Assembly (NCBI GenBank): GCA_015233755.1
Contig: JADFXA010000060.1
Span: forward strand, 1 to 9,801
Length of the DNA: 9,801 nt
Reading direction: 5' to 3'
DNA from: Desulfamplus sp.
Lineage (GTDB): Bacteria; Desulfobacterota; Desulfobacteria; Desulfobacterales; Desulfobacteraceae
Shown here: piece by piece, positions 1 through 6,308 of the stretch
Numbering within the stretch: position 1 is the first letter of the stretch
How the letters are laid out: each line of letters opens with the position of its first letter
Translations under genes and position numbers: made by a program
The notes under the pieces: model-generated
Seen by the model: only the letters and a program-made list of their open reading frames with translations
The model's database searches: none
What the model was told of the DNA's origin: nothing

Positions 1-1
1 T

Positions 2-487
2 CCTATGATTATAAAAATTAATGAATCAGACACTATAATAGAAAAAGCAGACCCAAAAATTGACGAATTAGATAGTAAAATGCAATTAACATCTAAAATA
101 CTTGATACAACTATAGTTGATATTGATAAAGCTCTCAAACAAGTTCCAAATAATGGGATAGGCTGGGGATTACTGAAATACCTAACTCCTTTAGAAAAAG
201 GTTTGTATTCACAAATCAATAAAGAACAAGAGCCGTATCCTGATATTAACTTCAACTATCTTGGTGAATTTGAAGCATATAGTAAAGATATGTTTAAACC
301 AGCTTCGGAAAATACAGGTTCTCAAGTGGCAAAAAGAGCCGCGATAATACATGACTTAGATATAAACGGTGCAATTGTTCAGGAACAGTTGCAAATTATC
401 TGGAATTATAACACAAAACGTTTTGCAAAAGAGCGTATCCACAAAATGGTTAATGATTTTTCGAATTTCTTGGAAAAGTATTTATGA
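2..487 (+). CDS. Nonribosomal peptide synthetase, C-terminal fragment (epimerization-type domain)
   Basis: This is the last ~161 codons of an NRPS; the frame is open to the left window edge, so the gene starts outside. Counting from the Met at base 5, PNNGIGWGLLKYL (residues 48-60) matches the E6 motif and FNYLGEF (83-89) the E7 motif of epimerization domains, which convert the carrier-bound L-aminoacyl residue to its D form. The codon before that Met is Pro, fitting the end of the preceding TVGWF...P motif. The tail (NGAIVQEQLQIIWNYN and a final amphipathic helix ending in EKYL) is the usual end of the condensation-like fold. The protein stops straight after the domain, with no carrier or thioesterase domain, as in GrsA/TycA-type synthetases that pass the chain to a partner protein. 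A condensation-type domain with E-like motifs is the main alternative. No convincing terminator is visible in the AT-only 85-bp gap to the next gene. Confidence 0.85.
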   Translation, partial: PMIIKINESDTIIEKADPKIDELDSKMQLTSKILDTTIVDIDKALKQVPNNGIGWGLLKYLTPLEKGLYSQINKEQEPYPDINFNYLGEFEAYSKDMFKPASENTGSQVAKRAAIIHDLDINGAIVQEQLQIIWNYNTKRFAKERIHKMVNDFSNFLEKYL

Positions 488-561
488 ATAAATTAAAAAC
501 TGTATTTTTAAATAAATTTAAATTAAATTAAAAAAAACGTATTTTTTTACCTACTAGTTTT

Positions 562-608
562 AGGAGGCTTTTATGCAAAACAATTATAAAAACAAGGAGT
601 CTAAAATG
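562..608 (+). promoter_or_regulatory. Two in-frame Shine-Dalgarno/ATG start sites, 33 nt apart
   Basis: AGGAGG at 562-567 lies 5 nt before the ATG at 573. AAGGAG at 594-599 lies 6 nt before a second in-frame ATG at 606. Either could start the lipoprotein. The second start (Met12) gives a more typical short signal peptide before the lipobox. Confidence 0.6.
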
Positions 609-2543
609 GAGTTTTGTAATCAAAATAAGAAAAAAATTTTGCGTTTAGCATTTTTTTCTATGCTGTCTTTGATTCTCTTGATCACAAGCGGTTGTTCTTC
701 TGGAGATGATGATTTTGTTCTTACCCATCAAGGGCAATTTCTTGATGCTCCTGTTCGTGGATTAGATTATGTATGTGGTGGACAATCTGGTGTTACTGAC
801 AAAGACGGTATGTTTACATTTGAACGTGGTAAAGAGATAACTTTTAAACTTGGAAACATTCAGATTGGCGATACTGTTCCTGTAGTATCTGGTCTTAATG
901 CAGGCGAATTTTTGCCAGATGTTTGGGTATTCACTCCTCGTATGCTTATTCCAGATGCAAAGAATAGAGACCCTGTAGTTGCAAATATTTTAAGATTTTT
1001 GCAAACATTAGATAATGATTACAACTTTTCTGATGGTATAGATAACGCTGCAAACGGTATCTACCTTTCAGATACAGTTATAAAAAACGCTGAAAATTTC
1101 AAAGGCTCTTTAAATTTCAACCTAAGCGAAGCAGAATTTGAAAAAGCAGCTGAGAGTGTTGTCAGCTCTCTAACAGGTGAATATCGCCATCTTATTCCCA
1201 AACTTGCAGCTCAACACCACTTTATACTTCAGTTAATAAACAACCAGATTGATAATGCCCTTAACCACTATGAAAGCCCTGGTGTTACCATGTCATTTGA
1301 AACCCCTTGTCCTTGCGATCCAAATGACACTGAGTGTATCGAATCTGGAGTCGTTGATGGAGTTGTGAGCTATGATAAATCTTCACACTCTTATATATGG
1401 AGTTTTGCTGCTGGATATGCTGATATTGAAAACAAGCGTCCAATGACAGTAGATACTCGGTTTAGAATTTGCAGCTTAACTAAATCTTTTGTTGCAATGA
1501 CTATATTAAAGTTAGTTGAGAGTGGAAAAATAAAGAGTTACAACGACCCTATAGTTGATTATCTGCCAGCGTCAATTAAAGATACTTTTAAAGAATTTGC
1601 GGCTGGAAATACAATTACAATTGCACAGGTGATGAACCACTCTGCTGGTATCCCAAATTTTTATAGAATACCGAGTCCTGGAAATGTTCAAGAGGGGGAC
1701 GGAGCATGGTTTCTCAATCTTCTATTTCACCCAGAAATGCAATGGAATGTTGATAAAATTATTGAACTTGTAAAAACTGAATTGAACAAAGGACTTGAAT
1801 ATCCGCCAAGTCAAGGGTGGGGATATTCTAACACAGGTTATGCTCTTTTAGGTATTATGCTTCAAAATGTTACAGGTAAATCTTGGGAACAGGCAATACG
1901 TGATGAGATTATAGAACCTTATGGACTTACCGACACTATAATACCTGAAATAGGCAAAGCATCAATTACAGAGTCAATCAATAACATAAACTATTATTCC
2001 CCATATGATCCTATGCCTACTAATAAATATGCCTATGGATACCTAAACCTTGCTGGTATTACAGAAGGAATGTATGGTAAAGATATAGTTGGACTCACTA
2101 AAAGAGACGAACAAGACCCATCTTTTTTAAACTCTGCTGGAAGTATTATTGGCACTGCTCCTGATTTGCGTGAATGGATAAAACTTATTGCAAATACAGG
2201 CAACGACGATGGTATGTTTGGAAAAACATTTGATTGGCTACATGATACTTCTAAATATAATGAGCTTTTCTTTACGCTTAATGCTTCTCTTAAAGTTGGC
2301 GCTAACGTTTATCATAATGTAACTGATAAAAGATATATAATATCTGGAAATTCAACAGGCTATGATGTTAATGCAACTTACGATGTTGATAATAAAATTG
2401 CAATAGGTGCATGTGCTAACCGTACCTTTGATGCCCCTGAAAGTTCTGATGCAGTTCCAGATATTTGGAAATTTCAAGGTGCTCATACTATCCAGATAAA
2501 AGATGTACTTGTATTCAAGACACTCGATATTTTGACAAACTAA
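573..2543 (+). CDS. Lipoprotein serine hydrolase, beta-lactamase / DD-peptidase (S12) superfamily
   Basis: A 656-residue exported lipoprotein. A Lys/Arg-rich n-region and hydrophobic segment end in the lipobox ITSGC, with lipidated Cys41. Residues ~50-240 form an N-terminal domain (GQFLDAPVRGLDYVCGG, then VTDKDGMFTF and LGNIQIGD), a pattern recalled from other proteobacterial lipoproteins; its role is unknown to me. The hydrolase domain follows. RICSLTKSF carries the SxxK nucleophile and base (Ser301, Lys304), and GYSNTGYALLG carries the YxN motif (Tyr418, Asn420). The third motif, usually HxG or KTG, appears to be GNSTG (592-596). A short Cys cluster (Cys246, 248, 255) sits just before the hydrolase domain. 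The family includes class C beta-lactamases, DD-peptidases, esterases and NRPS-prodrug peptidases such as ClbP, so the substrate cannot be fixed. Its position after an NRPS end on the same strand suggests, but does not prove, a link to that product. Start 573 or 606 (see separate entry). Confidence 0.88.
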   Translation: MQNNYKNKESKMEFCNQNKKKILRLAFFSMLSLILLITSGCSSGDDDFVLTHQGQFLDAPVRGLDYVCGGQSGVTDKDGMFTFERGKEITFKLGNIQIGDTVPVVSGLNAGEFLPDVWVFTPRMLIPDAKNRDPVVANILRFLQTLDNDYNFSDGIDNAANGIYLSDTVIKNAENFKGSLNFNLSEAEFEKAAESVVSSLTGEYRHLIPKLAAQHHFILQLINNQIDNALNHYESPGVTMSFETPCPCDPNDTECIESGVVDGVVSYDKSSHSYIWSFAAGYADIENKRPMTVDTRFRICSLTKSFVAMTILKLVESGKIKSYNDPIVDYLPASIKDTFKEFAAGNTITIAQVMNHSAGIPNFYRIPSPGNVQEGDGAWFLNLLFHPEMQWNVDKIIELVKTELNKGLEYPPSQGWGYSNTGYALLGIMLQNVTGKSWEQAIRDEIIEPYGLTDTIIPEIGKASITESINNINYYSPYDPMPTNKYAYGYLNLAGITEGMYGKDIVGLTKRDEQDPSFLNSAGSIIGTAPDLREWIKLIANTGNDDGMFGKTFDWLHDTSKYNELFFTLNASLKVGANVYHNVTDKRYIISGNSTGYDVNATYDVDNKIAIGACANRTFDAPESSDAVPDIWKFQGAHTIQIKDVLVFKTLDILTN

Positions 2544-2570
2544 ACTTATTAACATATCACTTATTATACA

Positions 2571-2615
2571 AATAGACTCTGTGGATATTTTTATCCATAG
2601 AGTCTATTTTATTTT
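2571..2615 (+). terminator. Intrinsic terminator after the serine hydrolase gene
   Basis: Arms 2571-2586 and 2593-2608 are complementary over 16 bp with a single G-U wobble and a 6-nt loop, followed by a T-rich tail to about 2615. It sits between two convergent genes. On the minus strand the tail is less T-rich, so stopping of the prkA-yeaH transcript there is possible but weaker. Confidence 0.88.
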
Positions 2616-2691
2616 GTATTGGCTGTTTGTTTATATTTTAATACTTGTTAGACTATTATAAATCAAAGCCATCTGACTTATTAAAAAATAC

Positions 2692-3873
2692 TTAAGAGAT
2701 AAGATTTTTAATACCTTGAATAATTCTTGCATCTTCTGCATCTTCATCCATAACATCCATTCGTATAAGATTTGGATGTTTTTCAAGTAACCCCGATGCC
2801 TTGATATAATTTTCTACCTCTGTTGGTTTTGATTTAGAATAACTATGTTTTGCAATTGTGATACCAATTCTTGATGAGTATGTGAGCATCTTTTTAAGCT
2901 CCTCAACAGCCTCCTTTCCTTGCGTATCCCAATCATCGCCATCAGTGCCGTGAAAAACATAGATATTATAATCTCTTGCAAGTCCCTCTTTTTCCACAAG
3001 AGTATTTACCATTTTGTAGGCTGCGGCAACTTTTGTCCCGCCAGCAACCTTATAGGAATAATATTTGTAAAAATCATCAACCTCACGGGCATCGGTATCA
3101 TGTAAAATAAAGCGGGTAATCACCTGTTTATGATATTGATACAAAAGCCATGAGTAGAGCATAACATGTTGAGATACAACCGTTTGAGTTGGTTTTCCGC
3201 TCATTGAACCTGAATAATCTCTAAGGAAAAAGATAAGTGCTTGAGATTCATATAGTTTTTCTCTTGAAAGGATCCTGTATATCATATCAGAAGGCGACAC
3301 AATAAATGAAGCACTATCAATTTCAGAGACATCAGGAATATTGCCAAGACTTATGTTTGTTTCAACAATACGGCGTAAAGTGGCTTTCTTATCAAGAATC
3401 TGACCAAAACCTCGGTGTTTATCTGTCATCTCATAAGTAAATTTTACAAGAGTGCGTTTTCCACCTTTGTCAACAAGGTTTGGAAGCTCAAAGTCTTGAG
3501 AAAGAACCTTGCCAAGTTCATAGGCATTTGATTCAAATTCATGTTCTCCACCTGAACCTTGACCCGGTCCCTCTCCATCGCCCTGACCTTCACCTTCCCC
3601 TTCACCTTCAGATGGACGAATTCTCTCTTCTCCTATTATATCGCCCTCTTCGCCATCACCTGTACCGCCGTTTGGTTCACCTTCTCCATCTTCTCCGCCA
3701 AGCTGAATTTCATCGTGGACAAACTTCTCCTCAACAGTGGTTGGAACAACTACAATTTTCTCTTTTCCTCCACCTCTCACGGGCTTGACAATTCGACCAA
3801 TACGAATTTTGCGTTTAAATCCGTCCTCTTCACGCTTTTTGTCCTTTTCCAAAAGTTCATCAAGAGTTATCAT
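2692..3873 (-). CDS. yeaH: YeaH/DUF444 (UPF0229) family VWA-like protein
   Basis: A 393-residue cytoplasmic protein of the UPF0229 family, the usual genomic partner of PrkA/YeaG; E. coli YeaH is of similar length. The N-terminal ~55 residues are basic, with GRIVKPVRGGGKEKI. They are followed by a low-complexity Gly/Glu/Asp tract (about 58-110), typical of the family though rich here. The C-terminal half has a von Willebrand A-type fold with a plausible MIDAS metal site: DYSGS (Asp219, Ser221, Ser223), a Thr in AGGTK (Thr280) and an Asp in HGTDGDDWD (Asp311). The molecular role is not established; in enterobacteria yeaG-yeaH responds to nitrogen starvation and stress. The start is clear: AGGAGG lies 5 nt upstream of the ATG. 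It follows prkA by 59 nt on the same strand, so the two are probably one operon. The plus-strand frames over the acidic tract are shadows. Confidence 0.95.
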   Translation of the reverse strand: MITLDELLEKDKKREEDGFKRKIRIGRIVKPVRGGGKEKIVVVPTTVEEKFVHDEIQLGGEDGEGEPNGGTGDGEEGDIIGEERIRPSEGEGEGEGQGDGEGPGQGSGGEHEFESNAYELGKVLSQDFELPNLVDKGGKRTLVKFTYEMTDKHRGFGQILDKKATLRRIVETNISLGNIPDVSEIDSASFIVSPSDMIYRILSREKLYESQALIFFLRDYSGSMSGKPTQTVVSQHVMLYSWLLYQYHKQVITRFILHDTDAREVDDFYKYYSYKVAGGTKVAAAYKMVNTLVEKEGLARDYNIYVFHGTDGDDWDTQGKEAVEELKKMLTYSSRIGITIAKHSYSKSKPTEVENYIKASGLLEKHPNLIRMDVMDEDAEDARIIQGIKNLIS

Positions 3874-3932
3874 ATAGACCTCCTAACTTGGCTAACCATT
3901 ATTTATCCTCCATCTGTGGACTCTGATGACTA

Positions 3933-5996
3933 CTATTTATCATCTTCCTGACTACAGAAATATTCTATGGTCTTTTGAGCACAGGTGTTGCAGTAACCAA
4001 GTTTGTTAATCATGGTGTTGATCATTCTATCATGGAGTTTCTGATTCTCTTCATTTGTCCGATTGGCAAGGGCACCTACAAGGCTTCCAGCACCAGCAAT
4101 ATCAGATTTTAAACGAACATCAGTAATAGCTTTGACCAACTCAAGATTGTCCATAAAATCATAATTTGGATCAAGAGAGAGTTTTTGTCCATATATCTTT
4201 CTGATAGTATTTCTAAATGATGATCTTTGCTCTTCAGTCTTAAGCCCAAGTCGATCTTCGACATTTTTAATATATCGTTCATCGATCTTCATAGCTTTTA
4301 GTTCACCTGTTTGTGGGTCTTTATATTTCCACATCATGTCAGCCCCAAGGTGTTCTGCATCAATTCCAATGATCATATTAACATAATTCATAACATCTTT
4401 TTTGATTGCAAGAGGTTCGTCCATGTACGCGTTAAAAATTTCAGTCATAATTCTTTCACGGTAAAGTCCACGAGCTGTTTTCAAATCTTCCATAAATTTT
4501 GCCCGATCACCTGAATCTGTAACATAATCAAGGACAACTGTTTCAAGAGTCTTGAAAATATCAAGGGCAAACATGCAGTTACCTTCATTGGTTTCAGAAC
4601 TTTCAAGTAATAGCTGAATCGCTCTTCCAAGATTTCTCTGTCCAAGACCTTTTTGTCCAAATCTTCTGGTGATGTCAGTGTCTTGATTGAGAGTATCAAT
4701 CAACTCGCCAAGTGTTTTAAGACTCTTTTCACCAGCAACTTCACCAGCAGAGAGCTTCATTGTTTCAACAGCGGTCAATTTCTCTGACCTTGGGAGTCGC
4801 GTTAGAACAACGCCAACAGAAGCGGCATAGTTTAAATTTGGGTCTTGATGGAGTTTTTCGCGGTTAATTGTACTTTTCACATCATTTCCAATTGCATACC
4901 CTGTTAGCTCTTTTTGGAGTTTATAGTCAGTATTGTGTGCCACATAACATATACGGCAGCGGTCAACAATTGGTGCCTCCTCTTTTTCAGCTAAAAATGT
5001 ATTAAACTCCGAGTTGTTGCTTGTCGCAATAATCAATGTATCAATTGGCCATTTATACCCGTCAATCTCAATGGTTCTATTCTGAATTACTCCTAAATAG
5101 ACCTGCACAAGATCTTTTTTGTTTTTGTAAATCTCATCGCTAAAATGGATACCACCGCCAGCAACTCTTGCCAAAGCACCACGTCGCAAATCAAAACGGT
5201 AGGGATTATTGGTATCTGTAATATGCAATAGTCTTTGAATAGACTCTTCACCAAGAAGATCAACAGCAGATGATGTAATTTTATCTTTTGCGGGGTATTT
5301 ACCTGTAATTGTTCCAAGACTTTCGGTAAGAGGAACTTGAGTAATTTCAATAAACGAGAGCATCTTTTCAATGTCGCTGTCACAATACTCTCTTATCTGA
5401 TTCCAAATATAGGCAGAACAAGCCCCAAGCGGACGATAAAGAGCAAAAAGACTATCAATCTCTTTTTCAGAAAATTTACACTTTTTAGCCAAATACTCTT
5501 TTGATTGAACTTTAGTCTCCATTATATTCATTGCAAGAATCATTGGATCTTCATAAGTTTGAGATTCAATGACCTTTATCTTGCCATACCCTTCAAGTTC
5601 ATCTAATTTTTTAAACCTAAAGCTATATTTTTTGTTCTCTTGTCTTGAAAGGAAATTTCTGTAGGCATCACAAAGATAATCAACAAAAAAGGTTTTTCCG
5701 TTTCCTGGCTCACCAACAAGGACAAAAGCCATCTCCCTTGATGAACCACCTTCTGAAGCATCTTTAACAAAGGATACAAAGCTGTTTATCTCATCATACA
5801 TACCAACAAGGTGCTTTTTACCTTTACTAAATAGACCAAACTGGTATGTAGTTCTGCCTTTGACATTGATCTTTTCAACGCCTGATTCAAGGATCATTCT
5901 TGCAACACCTTGAAAAGCATCTTCAAAGGTTCTTTTGCCTTTTTTCACAGAATCAATATGATTTAGAAGCGATTTTGGATCGTTGTTTTCACCCAT
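3933..5996 (-). CDS. prkA: PrkA/YeaG-family AAA+ serine protein kinase-like protein
   Basis: A 687-residue member of the PrkA family (YeaG in E. coli, PrkA in Bacillus), reported as a serine kinase and in Bacillus also as an ATP-dependent protease; it acts in stress and starvation responses. The N-terminus (KRTFEDAFQGVARMILESG) is family-like. The Walker A motif GEPGNGKT is at residues 95-102. A Walker-B-like IHFSDE (283-288) and sensor Asn in ATSNNSEF (327-328) follow, then VDRCRICYVAHNTDY. The C-terminal part resembles the PrkA kinase region (SLVGALANRTNEENQKLHDR). The tail holds Cys669, Cys672 and Cys681 (CNTC, then FC), which I do not recall from YeaG. It is somewhat longer than the usual ~630-645 residues. 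The start at 5996 is chosen because AAGGAGG (6001-6007) precedes it by 4 nt; upstream TTG/ATG codons at 6014/6011 would put the ribosome site inside the coding region. First gene of an operon with yeaH. Confidence 0.93.
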   Translation of the reverse strand: MGENNDPKSLLNHIDSVKKGKRTFEDAFQGVARMILESGVEKINVKGRTTYQFGLFSKGKKHLVGMYDEINSFVSFVKDASEGGSSREMAFVLVGEPGNGKTFFVDYLCDAYRNFLSRQENKKYSFRFKKLDELEGYGKIKVIESQTYEDPMILAMNIMETKVQSKEYLAKKCKFSEKEIDSLFALYRPLGACSAYIWNQIREYCDSDIEKMLSFIEITQVPLTESLGTITGKYPAKDKITSSAVDLLGEESIQRLLHITDTNNPYRFDLRRGALARVAGGGIHFSDEIYKNKKDLVQVYLGVIQNRTIEIDGYKWPIDTLIIATSNNSEFNTFLAEKEEAPIVDRCRICYVAHNTDYKLQKELTGYAIGNDVKSTINREKLHQDPNLNYAASVGVVLTRLPRSEKLTAVETMKLSAGEVAGEKSLKTLGELIDTLNQDTDITRRFGQKGLGQRNLGRAIQLLLESSETNEGNCMFALDIFKTLETVVLDYVTDSGDRAKFMEDLKTARGLYRERIMTEIFNAYMDEPLAIKKDVMNYVNMIIGIDAEHLGADMMWKYKDPQTGELKAMKIDERYIKNVEDRLGLKTEEQRSSFRNTIRKIYGQKLSLDPNYDFMDNLELVKAITDVRLKSDIAGAGSLVGALANRTNEENQKLHDRMINTMINKLGYCNTCAQKTIEYFCSQEDDK

Positions 5997-6000
5997 TTGT

Positions 6001-6007
6001 CCTCCTT
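6001..6007 (-). promoter_or_regulatory. Shine-Dalgarno fixing the prkA start
   Basis: On the minus strand AAGGAGG stands 4 nt before the ATG at 5996. It argues against the longer reading from 6014 (TTG) or 6011 (ATG), because those codons lie upstream of this site. Confidence 0.8.
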
Positions 6008-6034
6008 GCATCAAAGATGCTACTATTTGTTATC

Positions 6035-6096
6035 ATTATATCTATTTTTGAAAGATAAAGTATGGTTTTAAGGTTATTATACCGCTCTTGATTATA
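6035..6096 (-). promoter_or_regulatory. prkA: Candidate prkA-yeaH promoter region
   Basis: Three exact TATAAT hexamers occur on the minus strand at 6035-6040, 6076-6081 and 6091-6096. None has a good TTGACA at the right distance. That could reflect activator-dependent or RpoS-like promoters, or simply the high AT content. Which one is used cannot be told from sequence. Confidence 0.3.
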
Positions 6097-6132
6097 AGTT
6101 GAGTTTTACATATATAAAAGCTAAATTCATTC

Positions 6133-6214
6133 CCGTTTGAAGTATACTATTTTTTATAACTAAATTTTTATAATTTAGTTATCTATATCAACCACATATT
6201 ACAGTGTCAAACGG
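6133..6214. repeat. Outer inverted repeat in divergent promoter region
   Basis: CCGTTTGA at 6133-6140 and its exact complement TCAAACGG at 6207-6214 flank the inner palindrome at 6156-6182. These are the only GC-containing inverted arms in the divergent region. They could be a pair of regulator half-sites, but an 8-bp match in an 80-bp stretch is not strong alone. The rest of 5997-6308 holds candidate promoters and no gene that I can see. Confidence 0.4.
6156..6182. repeat. Perfect 11-bp inverted repeat, possible operator
   Basis: ATAACTAAATT (6156-6166) and AATTTAGTTAT (6172-6182) are perfect inverted arms around a 5-nt spacer. No T-run follows on either strand (the T-run lies on the 5' side in the plus reading), so it is not a normal terminator. 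Its place between divergent genes fits an operator for a dimeric regulator, possibly the MerR-like protein encoded next door. Confidence 0.5.
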
Positions 6215-6237
6215 ATAAAAATTATTTTCCAGAAGTT

Positions 6238-6266
6238 TTGACTGTATTTATGGTTTTTGATATGAG
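6238..6266 (+). promoter_or_regulatory. Candidate sigma70-type promoter for the repeat-protein gene
   Basis: TTGACT (6238-6243), a 17-nt spacer and TATGAG (6261-6266; 4 of 6 to consensus). Transcription would begin near 6273, after the TTG/ATG at 6267/6270 but before the Shine-Dalgarno at 6298, which supports the ATG at 6309 as the start. Confidence 0.45.
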
Positions 6267-6308
6267 TTGATGAATAATTCGTCAACAAATAAACATCAAG
6301 GGATAAAA

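Noticed and set aside
488..561. Terminator between the NRPS end and the hydrolase gene
   Set aside because: The gap is nearly pure A/T with A- and T-runs but I find no stem strong enough to call; read-through into the hydrolase gene remains possible.
3480..3951. Two plus-strand frames over the yeaH start region
   Set aside because: They mirror the Gly/Glu-rich tract of yeaH (Pro/Leu/His-rich low complexity) and have no independent support; yeaH has a clear ribosome site and domain content.
5997..6014. Longer prkA start at 6014 (TTG) or 6011 (ATG)
   Set aside because: The strong AAGGAGG at 6001-6007 would lie inside the coding region; it correctly serves the ATG at 5996.
6267..6308. Longer start of the repeat protein at 6267 (TTG) or 6270 (ATG)
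   Set aside because: There is no good ribosome site before it and it overlaps or precedes the likely transcription start; the ATG at 6309 has AAGGG at proper spacing.
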